The notes beneath the pieces were generated by a model that worked only from the letters and a program-made list of their open reading frames with translations, was not told the DNA's origin and made no database searches. Made by a program: the position numbers and the translations under genes. Shown here piece after piece: positions 25,300 to 34,540 of a stretch of 64,000 nt of DNA. Each line of letters begins with the position of its first letter. Position 1 is the first letter of the stretch. Origin of the DNA: Oceanicaulis sp. MMSF_3324 (GTDB lineage: Bacteria > Pseudomonadota > Alphaproteobacteria > Caulobacterales > Maricaulaceae); assembly GCF_030733545.1 (NCBI RefSeq), contig NZ_JASHIU010000001.1:1-64000 (forward strand), given 5' to 3'.

Positions 25300-26208
25300 A
25301 TGGACATTATTGGTGCAACCGGCGCTGACGCGCCCAGCGGTGACGACCTGGTGCGCGACGGCACTGACCAGACCTTCATGGACGATGTGATCGAGCCCTC
25401 TCGCGAAGTGCCGGTTCTGGTGGACTTCTGGGCGCCGTGGTGCGGCCCGTGCCGCCAGCTGGGCCCGACCATTGAACGCGCCGTCACCAAGGCGGGCGGC
25501 AAGGTCAAGCTGGTCAAGGTCAATATCGACGAGAACCCCGGTATCGCAGGCCAGTTGCGCATCCAGTCCATCCCGGCGGTCATCGCCTTCAAGGACGGCC
25601 AGCCTGTGGACGGCTTCATGGGCGCCCTGCCCGAAAGCCAGGTCAATGACTTCATCAACCGCATGACCGGCGAAGTCTCCGAAGAAGAAGTGACCGCCCT
25701 TGTCGAGCGCGCTCAGAACGCGCTGGACCAGGGCGATTTCGGCGGCGCCGCGCAGGATTTCGCAACAGCGCTGCAAATGGACAAGGACAATGCCGACGCC
25801 ATCGCCGGCATGGCGCGCGTCTATCTGGCCAGCGGCGACCCGGTCCAGGCCAAGGCCATGCTGGACAATGTTCCCGACACCCTGAAATCGGCCCCGGCCA
25901 TCGCCGCCGTCCGGGCCTCCATGGAGCTGGCGGGCGAAGCCGAAGACGCCCCCGAAATGGACGCCGCGGAAGCCGCGGTCCAGTCGAACCCGAGCGCGCA
26001 AACCTGGTTCGAGCTGGGCCGCGCCCGTCTGGGCGCCGGCGATATGGACGGCGCGGCGGACGCACTTCTGGAATCGATCCAGCTCGACCGTGAGTATGAC
26101 GAAGCCGCGGCGCGCCAATTGCTATTGCGGGTCTTTGAATCGGCGGGCGCCGGGTCCGAGCTGGCCAAGAATGGTCGCCGTCGACTGTCGTCGATCCTGT
26201 TTTCCTGA
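25300..26208 (+). CDS. cnoX: Chaperedoxin CnoX/YbbN (thioredoxin-TPR protein)
   Basis: A 302-aa protein: an acidic N-terminal leader, a thioredoxin domain (about 25-130) and TPR-like helices to the end. The redox motif is intact CxxC (APWCGPCRQ), as in Caulobacter CnoX and unlike the SxxC of E. coli. CnoX proteins hold unfolded or oxidised clients and hand them to GroEL and DnaK. The start at 25300 follows GGGAGG and gives the normal length. The 77-bp spacer from the YbaK gene may hold a promoter. Confidence 0.88.
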   Translation: MDIIGATGADAPSGDDLVRDGTDQTFMDDVIEPSREVPVLVDFWAPWCGPCRQLGPTIERAVTKAGGKVKLVKVNIDENPGIAGQLRIQSIPAVIAFKDGQPVDGFMGALPESQVNDFINRMTGEVSEEEVTALVERAQNALDQGDFGGAAQDFATALQMDKDNADAIAGMARVYLASGDPVQAKAMLDNVPDTLKSAPAIAAVRASMELAGEAEDAPEMDAAEAAVQSNPSAQTWFELGRARLGAGDMDGAADALLESIQLDREYDEAAARQLLLRVFESAGAGSELAKNGRRRLSSILFS

Positions 26209-26286
26209 CACCGAGCGGGTCGCAGCGCTCGACTGCGGCCCGCATCGCGCTATTTCGCACCAAAGGAGCGACCCAAGAGCCCGACC

Positions 26287-26934
26287 ATGTCCGAAAGCGT
26301 CATCTTGCCCAGCGAACTTAAGCTGTTTCCGATCCGCGGCTGCATCCTGCCGCCGGGCGAACATCTGCCGCTGAATGTCTTTGAGCCGCGCTATCTGAAC
26401 ATGGTCGATGATGCTCTGGCGTCCGACCGAATCATTGGCGTCATCCAGCCCGCACCCGGCGGAACTCCGGACAAGCCTGCGCTTCAGGCGGTCGGCGGCG
26501 CGGGGCGCATTGTCAGCCATCAGGAAACCTCGGACGGACGTTATCTGATGGTGCTGGAAGGGCTGACCCGCTTTGCGGTCGAGGCGGAGCTGGACCGTCA
26601 GACCCCTTATCGTGTGGCGCGTGCCGATTATCGGCCCTACACGCAGGATCTAGTGGAAGTGCACATGCCGCCAGCCCTGGAAGTCAAAGGGCTGCTGGAC
26701 CGGCTTCACGCCTATTTCGATCTGGTGGGCATCGAGACCGACTGGCCCGCGCTTGAAAAAGCGCCGCTCTCGCTGGTCATCAACAAGACGGCCATGGCCG
26801 CGCCGTTTGACGCCGAAGCCAAGCAAAGCCTTCTGGAGGCCAGCTCGATCCCGCACCGTGCCGAGATCCTGGACCGCCTGATGCAGTACAGCCTGGACGA
26901 GGCCGCCAGCGGCTCCCAAGGCTGGACGCCCTGA
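26287..26934 (+). CDS. LON peptidase substrate-binding-domain protein
   Basis: A 215-aa protein consisting of the Lon N-terminal domain alone: LFPIRGCILPPGEHLPLNVFEPRYLNMV at 13-40, then GVIQPAP and GAGRIVSHQETSDGRYLMVLEGLTRF. There is no ATPase or protease part. Such stand-alone LON-N proteins are widespread in alphaproteobacteria next to cnoX and trm112; their function is unclear but may involve recognition of misfolded proteins. It is probably co-transcribed with cnoX (78-bp gap). Confidence 0.9.
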   Translation: MSESVILPSELKLFPIRGCILPPGEHLPLNVFEPRYLNMVDDALASDRIIGVIQPAPGGTPDKPALQAVGGAGRIVSHQETSDGRYLMVLEGLTRFAVEAELDRQTPYRVARADYRPYTQDLVEVHMPPALEVKGLLDRLHAYFDLVGIETDWPALEKAPLSLVINKTAMAAPFDAEAKQSLLEASSIPHRAEILDRLMQYSLDEAASGSQGWTP

Positions 26935-26958
26935 ACCGGTGAGCGTACTGTTTCCCAT

Positions 26959-27156
26959 ATGAGCGACGTGAACTCCGAACAAACCGCCTTGGACCCCAAA
27001 CTCCTGGAGATCTTGGTGTGCCCGGTCAGCCGTGGCCCGCTGGAATACGACCGGGAGGCGGGGGAACTCGTCTCCAAGGATGCCCGTCTGGCGTATCCGA
27101 TCCGGGAAGGCGTTCCGATCATGCTTCCTGAAGAAGCCCGCAATCTGGACGACTGA
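26959..27156 (+). CDS. Trm112-family protein
   Basis: A 65-aa protein with the Trm112/UPF0434 pattern: [19 protein letters not shown], then [20 protein letters not shown]. Only one of the usual zinc cysteines is visible, so it belongs to the zinc-less bacterial type. Trm112 proteins activate methyltransferases in eukaryotes; in bacteria the role is less clear. It lies 24 bp after the LON-N gene and 3 bp before the DUF971 gene. Confidence 0.9.
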   Translation: MSDVNSEQTALDPKLLEILVCPVSRGPLEYDREAGELVSKDARLAYPIREGVPIMLPEEARNLDD

Positions 27157-27159
27157 GCC

Positions 27160-27516
27160 ATGAGCGATCGCCCCTGGCCCAAACGGTTGAGCTTCAAGGG
27201 CTCGGACCGCGTTCTGGATATCGCCTTCGAGGACGGGGCCCAGTTCGCCATTCCTTTTGAATTGCTGCGCGTAGAAAGCCCTTCCGCAGAAGTGCAGGGC
27301 CATGCGCCGGATCAGAAAAAGCTGGTCGCCGGCAAGTCAGGCGTCAGGGTCACCGCCGCAGATCCCGTGGGGCGTTACGCCGTGCGCCTGAGCTTTGATG
27401 ACGGCCATGACAGCGGCATCTATTCGTGGGATTACCTGCATGAGCTGGGCGAGAACGCCGACGCCATCATGCAGGCCTATCGCGAGCGGCTGAAGGCCGC
27501 CGGCCTGCCGCACTAG
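27160..27516 (+). CDS. DUF971 (GBBH-like N-terminal) domain protein
   Basis: A 118-aa protein with the family pattern WPKRLSFKGSDRVLDIAFEDG near the N-terminus, ELLRVESPSAEVQGH, and GIYSWDYLHELG near the C-terminus. This domain is the N-terminal zinc-binding part of gamma-butyrobetaine hydroxylases but occurs alone in bacteria, often near Fe-S cluster assembly or trm112 genes. Its role is unproven. Its stop overlaps the convergent gene's stop by 4 bp. Confidence 0.88.
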   Translation: MSDRPWPKRLSFKGSDRVLDIAFEDGAQFAIPFELLRVESPSAEVQGHAPDQKKLVAGKSGVRVTAADPVGRYAVRLSFDDGHDSGIYSWDYLHELGENADAIMQAYRERLKAAGLPH

Positions 27517-29234
27517 GCGGCGGTGTCCGTATCGCCCTCCGCGGGCGTCTGGGTTTCCGGCGGCGCCAGCTCGGCGAACAATTGCTGCACGGCCAGCATT
27601 TTCTGTTCCCCGCCCGGGGATGCCGCCGCCACGCGCGCTTCATCGCTTTCCATCATCCGCACCGCGCGCAATTGCGCATCCGTCCGGCATCGGCCTTCGG
27701 GCAGGACGCCAGTGGTGGACAGCTTCAACAACGCCGCCGCCCGATCCAGCACGGGGGCCTGGGAGCCCGCGACCCGGTCCATGACCTTGGTGGCGTCCAG
27801 GATCGCCAGTCCGAGATTATCGAACGCGTCGACCAGCTCTTTCTTGTCGGCCTTTGGAAAACCGCCCTTCTTGGCGCGCGCCTGCAGCCCCGTCACACGG
27901 GACAGGCGCTCCAGCGGCTGGCCGCTGCCGCGCACGAAATAGCTCACCGTCGTGTTCGCCGTCGCCTTGGCGCGGATATAGCCCGCCAGCTTCTTCTTGT
28001 TCTCCTCGCCTACCAGATGGTCCTCCATCGAGAACAGGCGTTCGATCTGGTCAACCGGCGTATGGGCGCCCGACAGCGCTTCTTCTATGGCGTCCGGCTG
28101 CAACAGGCGTGCGGAGCGGTGGGTAAAGGCTTCCACCAGGGCTTCAGGATTGAGGTTCTGTCCCGCCGACACAATGAGCCGTTGGGCCAGTTTGCGGGCC
28201 AGCTCGATCTCGGCCATCACCGAGCGCGGGCGGAAGCGTTTGGGCGCACGCAGCTTTTCCAGAATCTGCTGGGCCAGTTCGTTATGCGCGGCCGGCAAGG
28301 AAGCCGCCTTGATCTGGCTGGCGAGCCGACGGGCGGTTTCCGGCGCCCGGCTCAGGTCGGGACTGTCCGGCGCGCCCTCGTAAATCCCGGTCAGGCGCAA
28401 CACCTCGTCGCCCAGATCCACGGTATCGCCCAGCACACGACGCAGGGCGGAATCAAAGGACAGAATTTCCGCGATGAAAGCGTCGGTCTGCTTGGCCGCC
28501 AGCGCACGCGCTTCCTCGCTCTGGGGCAGGTCATCATGCATGTCGAGCAGGCGACGGACCTTTTCGCCCATGTCATAGGCTTGCGACAGTTCGTCCGCGA
28601 TCAGGCGGCGCATCTGTTTCTCAGACGTCGACTTGCTGGCGAGCAGGCTGGCGCTTTCGGAGAATGACTTGCCGCGCGGCGGCTTGCCGCCTGCCTTGGC
28701 TTCCTTGCGCGATTGTTCGATGCCGCGCTGCACGAGTTCGGTGATCAGCCGCACATAGGCGTGCACGCTGGCGTCAGAGTTCTGAGCGCGCGCAATGGCG
28801 ACTTTCTGGATGGCGTGCTGGAGGTCGGTGTCAGACCCGTCGAGCTGCTCGATCAGGTCGGGTCGGTTCAACAGTTCCATGGGGCAGACCTGGGACCGCT
28901 CCAGCCAGCCCGACAGGGCCCGGCGCACGGTGTCACGAGCCGCGGGTCCGGACAGGTCATCAGGCGTCAGGCAGGGGATGGTGGCTTCGGCAGGCTTTTC
29001 GTCACCGGTGAACTTTTCCGGGCCCACTTCGAAGATCGCGCCGCCGCGAAAGCCGCTGGATTCCGCTTCCCAGACCTCGCGCACGACCCGGATCGAGCCG
29101 CTGGAATGGTTGGCGTGCAGCTTGTTGGCCAGCGCCAGCGCGACGTTCCGATCCGGAAGCGCTTCCACCAAGGTCCAGTCAGACTTGGCGTTTTTCTTCA
29201 GAAAGACCTCGTAATGGACGTCTTCGTGCGCCAT
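27513..29234 (-). CDS. Uncharacterised 573-aa soluble protein next to chvI
   Basis: I do not recognise a characterised family. The first 75 residues form a compact domain (YEVFLKKNAKSDWTLVEALP). The rest is mostly alpha-helical with many Ala, Leu, Arg and Glu residues, a basic Gly-rich linker at about 185-200 (AKAGGKPPRGKSF), and an acidic Thr/Pro-rich tail. There is no signal peptide or transmembrane helix, so it is probably cytoplasmic. It is divergent from chvI with 146 bp between starts, which raises the possibility of shared control or a role in the ChvIG/PTS network. The long, gap-free frame and normal codon use support a real gene. Confidence 0.8.
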   Translation of the reverse strand: MAHEDVHYEVFLKKNAKSDWTLVEALPDRNVALALANKLHANHSSGSIRVVREVWEAESSGFRGGAIFEVGPEKFTGDEKPAEATIPCLTPDDLSGPAARDTVRRALSGWLERSQVCPMELLNRPDLIEQLDGSDTDLQHAIQKVAIARAQNSDASVHAYVRLITELVQRGIEQSRKEAKAGGKPPRGKSFSESASLLASKSTSEKQMRRLIADELSQAYDMGEKVRRLLDMHDDLPQSEEARALAAKQTDAFIAEILSFDSALRRVLGDTVDLGDEVLRLTGIYEGAPDSPDLSRAPETARRLASQIKAASLPAAHNELAQQILEKLRAPKRFRPRSVMAEIELARKLAQRLIVSAGQNLNPEALVEAFTHRSARLLQPDAIEEALSGAHTPVDQIERLFSMEDHLVGEENKKKLAGYIRAKATANTTVSYFVRGSGQPLERLSRVTGLQARAKKGGFPKADKKELVDAFDNLGLAILDATKVMDRVAGSQAPVLDRAAALLKLSTTGVLPEGRCRTDAQLRAVRMMESDEARVAAASPGGEQKMLAVQQLFAELAPPETQTPAEGDTDTAA

Positions 29235-29380
29235 TTCCGCCTCATTCCCCCGCAGGTTTTACAAAGTAATGCACTACCCGCCTTAACCCTAGGTAACCAT
29301 GTCTTTGCTTGATCTTGGACACCAATTAGTGTGAAGCGCTAACGACATCGGTTTCGCCGAGAGATGACAGGATACGTACG

Positions 29381-30085
29381 ATGGCGACCATCGCCCTTGT
29401 GGATGACGACGAGAACATTCTGACCTCTGTTTCCATGTTCCTGGAAAACGAGGGTTACAACGTGCGCACCTTTACAGACGGGTCCGCCGCCCTGACGCAT
29501 CTGACCGAGACGCCGCCGGACCTGGCGATCTTCGACATCAAGATGCCGCGCATGGACGGGCTGGAGCTGCTGCGTCGCGTGCGCCAGTCCTCCAACCTCC
29601 CCGTCATCTTCCTCACCTCCAAGGATGGCGAGTTCGACGAGGCGCTGGGCCTGGATCTCGGCGCGGACGACTATATCGCCAAGCCTTTCTCCCATCAGCT
29701 TCTGGCGCGCCGGATCAAGGCGGTGCTGCGCCGTGCGCAAGCCGATCCTGCAGGCGCTGAAGGCGGCGAAACCGGCGAGCACAAGGTGGTCGAGCGCGGC
29801 TCGCTGGTGCTCGACCCGAACCGTCACGCCTGCACCTGGGCGGGCAAGCCGGTGCGCCTGACCGTCACCGAATTCCTGATCCTGCATGCGCTGGCCAACC
29901 GTCCGGGCTTTGTGAAAAGCCGCGATAGCCTGATGGACGCGGCCTATGACGATCAGGTCTATGTGGATGACCGCACGATCGACAGCCACATCAAGCGCAT
30001 CCGCAAGAAATTCCGCGACGTGGACGACACGTTCGACAGCATCGAGACCCTGTATGGCGTCGGCTACCGATATAAGGAGGCTTAA
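29381..30085 (+). CDS. chvI: Response regulator ChvI
   Basis: A 234-aa OmpR/PhoB-type regulator. The receiver holds DDD at 8-10, the phosphoacceptor Asp52 in [12 protein letters not shown] and Lys in TSKDGE. The winged helix (about 135-230) includes [29 protein letters not shown] and ends in GYRYKEA. Sequence and position (chvI-chvG-EIIA-HPr-ahcY) match ChvI, the master regulator of envelope and acid stress in alphaproteobacteria. The end of the gene carries a perfect AAGGAGG Shine-Dalgarno for chvG. Confidence 0.93.
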   Translation: MATIALVDDDENILTSVSMFLENEGYNVRTFTDGSAALTHLTETPPDLAIFDIKMPRMDGLELLRRVRQSSNLPVIFLTSKDGEFDEALGLDLGADDYIAKPFSHQLLARRIKAVLRRAQADPAGAEGGETGEHKVVERGSLVLDPNRHACTWAGKPVRLTVTEFLILHALANRPGFVKSRDSLMDAAYDDQVYVDDRTIDSHIKRIRKKFRDVDDTFDSIETLYGVGYRYKEA

Positions 30086-31706
30086 GGTCGCGCGCCGCGC
30101 GACCCTGCGCCTTTCGGCTCAACTCAAGCCGCTACTCTTCACGCGCCTGGGCGCCACCATCATCCTGACCAATCTGGTGGCGCTGAGCGTTCTGATCGGC
30201 GGCATGTTCGCGATCACCGAGAACCGGCGCGGACTGGTGGACGCCAAGGTGGACTCCCTGTCCGCCCAGGCCGAGATCATCGCCAACATCATCACCGAAA
30301 CCGCCGTGTACGGCGATGCGCCCGGTCCGGAAATGGATCGCGATGCGGCGCGGGAGGTCCTGCGCCGCTTGTCAGGGCTTTACGTGCCCGACGAGACACG
30401 CGCGCTGCTGCATGCGCCTGGGCCCTTACGTATTGCGGACTCCGACCTGATCGCCGGTGAGGTCGACCAGATTCCCCTGCCCCCGATCGAGGATGAACCG
30501 CGCACCCCCATCTCGCGCGCCCAGGGCTGGGGCCATTCGCTCATGGAGCATGTGGGCGAGATCTTCCTCGCTTCTGATGAACGCGCCGCGCTGGACCGCA
30601 CCCTTTCAGATGAAGTGCGCGCCGCCTTCCAGACCGGCGAAGCGCAAACAGGCGTGCGTCGCGATCCCGATGGCGGCCGGGTGGTGTCGGTCACCATCCC
30701 CATCCAGCTCATCCAGGCCGTGGTGGGGACGATCACCTATGAATCCTATGATCTCGACGCGCTGATCGCCCAGGAACGCGCCGCCATCCTGCCCTATGTG
30801 ATCGTGGCCGCGCTTGTGACCTTCTTCATGGCGGTGGTGCTGACCGTGCAGATCGCCTGGCCGGTCCGCCGCCTCGCCGAAGCGGCGCGCGAAGTGCGGC
30901 TGGCGGGCGGGCGGCGCGTGCCTCTGCCCGACATGAAGGGCCGCAAGGACGAGATCGGCGATATGGGCCGGGCCTTCACCCAGATGACGAACGCGCTCTA
31001 TGACCGGCTGGACGCTATTGAGGCCTTCGCCGCCGATGTGGCGCACGAAATCAAGAACCCGCTCACCTCGATCCGCTCGGCGTCGGAAATCCTGCCCATG
31101 GCCAAGGATGACGCCAAGCGCGCGCGCCTGATCGAGGTCATCCAGCATGACGTCAAACGCCTGGACCGCCTGATCACGGACATCTCCAACGCCTCCCGTC
31201 TGGACGCCGAGCTGGCGCGGGAAGACCTTGAGACGATTGACCTGGTGGTCCTTCTGACCGACATCGCCAGCCTGCAGAACGATCCCGACGCCCCCGCCCC
31301 GCGCGTTCTCGTGAAGGCCGAAGGCGACCGTCACATCATTCGCGGCCATGAAAGCCCGCTCAGCCGGGTCTTCATCAATCTCATCGAGAACGCCGTCACC
31401 TTCTCGCCCGAGGCAGGCGGGGTGCGGATCATCATTGAGCGCGGTCCCGGTCAGAACCAGCAAGTGCGGATCGAGGACGACGGTCCCGGCATACCCGAAG
31501 AGAATCTCGAAGCCATTTTCGACCGCTTCCACACCCAACGTCCCAAAGGCGCCGCCTTCGGCGCCCATTCCGGTCTGGGCCTCGCCATCGCCCGTCAGAT
31601 CGTGACCGCCCATGGCGGCCAGATCCGCGCCTCCAACCGCAAGGACGCCGAAGGACGCGTTCTGGGCGCCTGTTTCACCGTCATCCTGCCCGCGCCTTCA
31701 CGCTAG
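30054..31706 (+). CDS. chvG: Sensor histidine kinase ChvG (start uncertain)
   Basis: About 550 aa. Two transmembrane helices (roughly 30-50 and 245-265) frame a periplasmic sensor domain, followed by a HAMP region, the HisKA motif [13 protein letters not shown] with the phosphorylated His near residue 331, and an ATPase domain ([27 protein letters not shown]). ChvG partners ChvI and, in rhizobia, is held off by the periplasmic inhibitor ExoR. The ATG at 30054 overlaps chvI by 32 bp and is the nearest canonical in-frame start. A perfect AAGGAGG at 30074-30080 instead points to a start near 30086-30090, where the frame has only GTC or AAG. Confidence 0.88.
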   Translation: MASATDIRRLKVARRATLRLSAQLKPLLFTRLGATIILTNLVALSVLIGGMFAITENRRGLVDAKVDSLSAQAEIIANIITETAVYGDAPGPEMDRDAAREVLRRLSGLYVPDETRALLHAPGPLRIADSDLIAGEVDQIPLPPIEDEPRTPISRAQGWGHSLMEHVGEIFLASDERAALDRTLSDEVRAAFQTGEAQTGVRRDPDGGRVVSVTIPIQLIQAVVGTITYESYDLDALIAQERAAILPYVIVAALVTFFMAVVLTVQIAWPVRRLAEAAREVRLAGGRRVPLPDMKGRKDEIGDMGRAFTQMTNALYDRLDAIEAFAADVAHEIKNPLTSIRSASEILPMAKDDAKRARLIEVIQHDVKRLDRLITDISNASRLDAELAREDLETIDLVVLLTDIASLQNDPDAPAPRVLVKAEGDRHIIRGHESPLSRVFINLIENAVTFSPEAGGVRIIIERGPGQNQQVRIEDDGPGIPEENLEAIFDRFHTQRPKGAAFGAHSGLGLAIARQIVTAHGGQIRASNRKDAEGRVLGACFTVILPAPSR

Positions 31707-31845
31707 CGGATGTGTGGCGCGAAAACGGCGCCTGTCGTCATCATGCAGCAGACTGTTGCACACCCGACGCACAGGGCTTTCGTCCGACGCAAAACCGGGT
31801 TTACATGGACAGGAAGTTACTCCGTCTGAGGACCTGATCCACACC

Positions 31846-32250
31846 ATGATCGGCATTGTCGTCGTCACCCATGGCCGTCTCGCTGACGAACTCGTCGCCG
31901 CCACTGAACATGTGGTCGGCCCGCTTGAAGCCTGCAGCGCCATTTCCATCGGCCCGGATGATGATATGGAGCGCCGCCGCGACGATATTCGCGAAGCGGT
32001 GGAGAAAGCTGATCAGGGCGATGGCGTGATCATCCTGACCGACATGTTCGGCGGCACCCCCTCCAACCTGTCCATTTCGCTGCTGGAAAAAGGCCGGGTC
32101 GAAGTGATCGCCGGGGCCAATCTGCCCATGCTGATCAAGCTCGCCGAAGCGCGCTCGCGTCTGGACATGAACGCCCTGGCCGAAAGCGCCAGCGAGGCGG
32201 GCAAGCGCTATATCGCCGTCGCCTCCCAGATTCTGGATGGCGCCGCGTGA
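31846..32250 (+). CDS. PTS EIIA, mannose-family (Man/Ntr-linked)
   Basis: A 134-aa EIIA of the mannose family. His9 in VVVTHGRLADE is the predicted phosphorylation site, and TDMFGGTPSNLS is the conserved loop. In alphaproteobacteria this lone EIIA takes phosphate from HPr and regulates rather than transports sugars; no EIIB, EIIC or EIID is nearby. It overlaps ptsH by 4 bp. The 139 bp between chvG and this gene is where hprK is normally found, but no such frame is present. Confidence 0.9.
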   Translation: MIGIVVVTHGRLADELVAATEHVVGPLEACSAISIGPDDDMERRRDDIREAVEKADQGDGVIILTDMFGGTPSNLSISLLEKGRVEVIAGANLPMLIKLAEARSRLDMNALAESASEAGKRYIAVASQILDGAA

Positions 32251-32519
32251 ACACCGAACGCACCGTAACGATCTGCAACCAGCGCGGCTTGCATGCCCGC
32301 GCCTCTGCGAAATTCGTGGCGGAAGCCGCACGCTTTGACTCCCAGGTGAGCGTCGCCCGCGACGCCGAGGAAGTCAGTGCGGATTCCATCATGGAATTGC
32401 TGATGCTGGCCGCCGGACCGGGCGTGGTCATCACCATCAAGGCCGAAGGCGAGGACGCCGAAGAGGCCGTGGACGCGCTCAGCGCCCTGGTGGAATGCGG
32501 CTTTAACGAGAACGACTGA
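32247..32519 (+). CDS. ptsH: Phosphocarrier protein HPr
   Basis: A 90-aa HPr. His16 in QRGLHARAS is the EI-dependent phosphorylation site. Ser47 in ADSIMELL aligns with Ser46 of other HPr proteins, the target of HPr kinase/phosphorylase, so the regulatory serine is retained although hprK is not seen at this locus. Translation is coupled to the EIIA gene, and a strong terminator follows. Confidence 0.95.
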   Translation: MNTERTVTICNQRGLHARASAKFVAEAARFDSQVSVARDAEEVSADSIMELLMLAAGPGVVITIKAEGEDAEEAVDALSALVECGFNEND

Positions 32520-32545
32520 CCGAAGAACGTCATGCCTCATCAACA

Positions 32546-32576
32546 AAAACGCCGCCGGATGATCCGGCGGCGTTTT
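32546..32576. terminator. Intrinsic terminator after ptsH, bidirectional
   Basis: A 14-bp perfect stem with a TGA loop (32546-32559 with 32563-32576), flanked by A-tract and T-tract, so it works in both directions. It serves ptsH from the left and the acidic membrane protein gene from the right. The loop region reads GGATGATCC, the same core as in the ahcY terminator. Confidence 0.92.
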
Positions 32577-32599
32577 GCATTGGAACAAGGGCTTCGCGC

Positions 32600-34540
32600 C
32601 TAGACGTTCTCGTCCTCGGAACTGCGCTCGGGCGCGGGCGGCGCAGGCGGGGCCGGCGGCACGGGCGGATTCGAGAACAGAGACAGGACACGGCTCGTCA
32701 GCGGCGCACTGGGCCGTAGCTCACGCGTCTCGCGGGTCACCGGGCCGTTCGACGCCGTCACCGCGTCATCCGCAGCCGTATCCGCCTCAGCCTCAGCCTC
32801 AGCCTCAGCTTCAGCTTCAGCTTCAGCAGCCGGCATGGGCGGCGGCGAGGGCAACACAATGGCCCGGGCGGCGTAGCGCGGATCATTCTTCAGGCGTTCG
32901 GCCTCTTCCGCGTCCAGACCGGCGAGTTCCAATTCCGGCTCTTCAGGCTGGGGGTCGCTTTGCGCCTCGGCGGTGAGCGCCGGCTCCAGCTCCTCGGCGT
33001 CCTCAGATGTCAGCGCGTCCGGATCAGCATGGGTCTCGATATCGGCCTCGGACTCCGCCTCGAAGGCGACAGCTTCTTCGGCCGTCGGCTCGACTTCATC
33101 ATCCGAAGCCGCCTCGGTGGCTTCGCTTTGCGCGTCTTCCGCAACAGCCTCATCCACCGTTGTAGCGGCAGGCTCTTCCGATGGAGCCACATCCCCCGCC
33201 ATCGTCTCGGTCGCAGGCTCAGACACCGCTTCATCATCCCCGGCCTCCGGGGCGGACAGAACCGGTTCGGGGGTTTCTTCGGTCAGGACGGTATCGGCCG
33301 GCGCCGGTTCGGCGCCTTCGGCTTCCGCTTCAACCGCCTCTTCGTCCCCTTCCGTGTCTTCCAGCACGGCTTCATCGGCATCCACAGCAACGGTCTCGTC
33401 CGGTTGGACGACAGGTGCATCCGCGTCCGCGGTTGGCGCGTCTTCGGCTTCTGCCTCGGCAGAGGCAGTCTCTTCACTGTCCGTATCGGCGACGGAGGCT
33501 TGCTCGACATCGGCCGCAGCGGCTTCGCCCTCGCCCTCGCTCAAGGCAGCGCTCACCGGAACGGCGATGGCCGCCGGCGCGTCATCATTGGCTGCAGACG
33601 CGTCCGCATCTTCCGCTTCGGACTCCTCAGCGACAGGCTCGACCGCCTGTTCCGCTTCAGGGTCTTCGGCATGGGCAATGGTTTCTTCGGGCGGGTGCCG
33701 CTCGAGATGGTCCGCGAGCAGCGCGATCCGACGCTCCAGCCGGGCGGAGTCGCGCACGCGATTGATCGTCCCGCCGACCACGAAAATCAGTCCCGCCAGG
33801 CCATAGGCCAGAACGGCATAACCCGCCGCCTCCGCTTCACCACCCAGGCCCAGGGCCGCTGCGCCGACCAGGCCCACGAACAACGGCGCCCAGAGCAGGC
33901 GCCAGGAGCGCGTGGCGAACACGATCAGCGCGCCCAGCCCGCTGGCGCCATAAAACACGATGGCGTCCGCATGCTCGGCCGCCAGTGGCCCCGCCTGGGC
34001 GATCAGGCTCGATAGCGGGGCGACGCTTTCAGCGAAGCTCCAATTGCCCAGATCCGGCAAAGCGGCCAGGGCCAGTGCAAACAGGTCAAATTCGGGCGCT
34101 GCGCCGAACAGACCGGGATCGACTTCCATCAGAAAGGCGCGCAGAGCCGGCCAGACCATGACGAGGGACATCAGGGCGAACAGCAAAACAGTCAGGAACC
34201 AGTTCACGTTTCGCGCAACGCCGGCGCGAGACAAGAGCGCGCTGGCGCCGGGATGGGTGCGCGACCAGCCTTTCTGGGTGTGATTGACCAGCGCCACCGG
34301 GCGTGAGCGCTGGGCCGGGCCGGTCTGCATGCGCAGAACCGACGCCTGGTCCCCCGCCTCCAGGGCGAAATTCCGGTCCATGACGCGCACGGTGTGTTTG
34401 GCGCCGTCATAATCGGTCAGGCTGCGTTCGTCGGCGCGCGCACGCGGGTCAGACCCGCTCACTTCGCCAGAGGCGGCGTAAAAATCCAGCGTTTTACGGC
34501 CAAAATCCTGGCTCGCATAAGCGGTTGGCAAATTCGCCAT
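32600..34540 (-). CDS. Membrane protein with long acidic low-complexity tail
   Basis: A 646-aa protein of unrecognised family. Residues 1-110 are soluble and polar. Four hydrophobic helices follow (about 113-138, 205-225, 226-245 and 248-270). From about 290 to 600 the chain is dominated by Glu, Ala, Asp, Val and Thr, with an AE dipeptide run coded by seven tandem hexamers (32785-32826), and the protein ends in a Pro-rich PPAPPAP segment. The tail should be disordered and strongly negative. The start at 34540 has GAGGGGAC upstream; a longer in-frame start adds 36 atypical residues. It sits between ptsH and ahcY, on the opposite strand to both. Confidence 0.8.
   Translation of the reverse strand: MANLPTAYASQDFGRKTLDFYAASGEVSGSDPRARADERSLTDYDGAKHTVRVMDRNFALEAGDQASVLRMQTGPAQRSRPVALVNHTQKGWSRTHPGASALLSRAGVARNVNWFLTVLLFALMSLVMVWPALRAFLMEVDPGLFGAAPEFDLFALALAALPDLGNWSFAESVAPLSSLIAQAGPLAAEHADAIVFYGASGLGALIVFATRSWRLLWAPLFVGLVGAAALGLGGEAEAAGYAVLAYGLAGLIFVVGGTINRVRDSARLERRIALLADHLERHPPEETIAHAEDPEAEQAVEPVAEESEAEDADASAANDDAPAAIAVPVSAALSEGEGEAAAADVEQASVADTDSEETASAEAEAEDAPTADADAPVVQPDETVAVDADEAVLEDTEGDEEAVEAEAEGAEPAPADTVLTEETPEPVLSAPEAGDDEAVSEPATETMAGDVAPSEEPAATTVDEAVAEDAQSEATEAASDDEVEPTAEEAVAFEAESEADIETHADPDALTSEDAEELEPALTAEAQSDPQPEEPELELAGLDAEEAERLKNDPRYAARAIVLPSPPPMPAAEAEAEAEAEAEAEADTAADDAVTASNGPVTRETRELRPSAPLTSRVLSLFSNPPVPPAPPAPPAPERSSEDENV

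Noticed and set aside
29291-29306. Possible CtrA box upstream of chvI (TTAA...GTAAC)
   Set aside because: The half-sites are separated by six rather than seven bases and the second is a mismatch, so it does not fit the consensus.
32960-34015. Long frames antisense to the acidic membrane protein, including a Ser/Ala-rich one
   Set aside because: They are the mirror of the repetitive Glu/Ala coding, with no start signals; the minus-strand frame has helices, a Shine-Dalgarno and a terminator.
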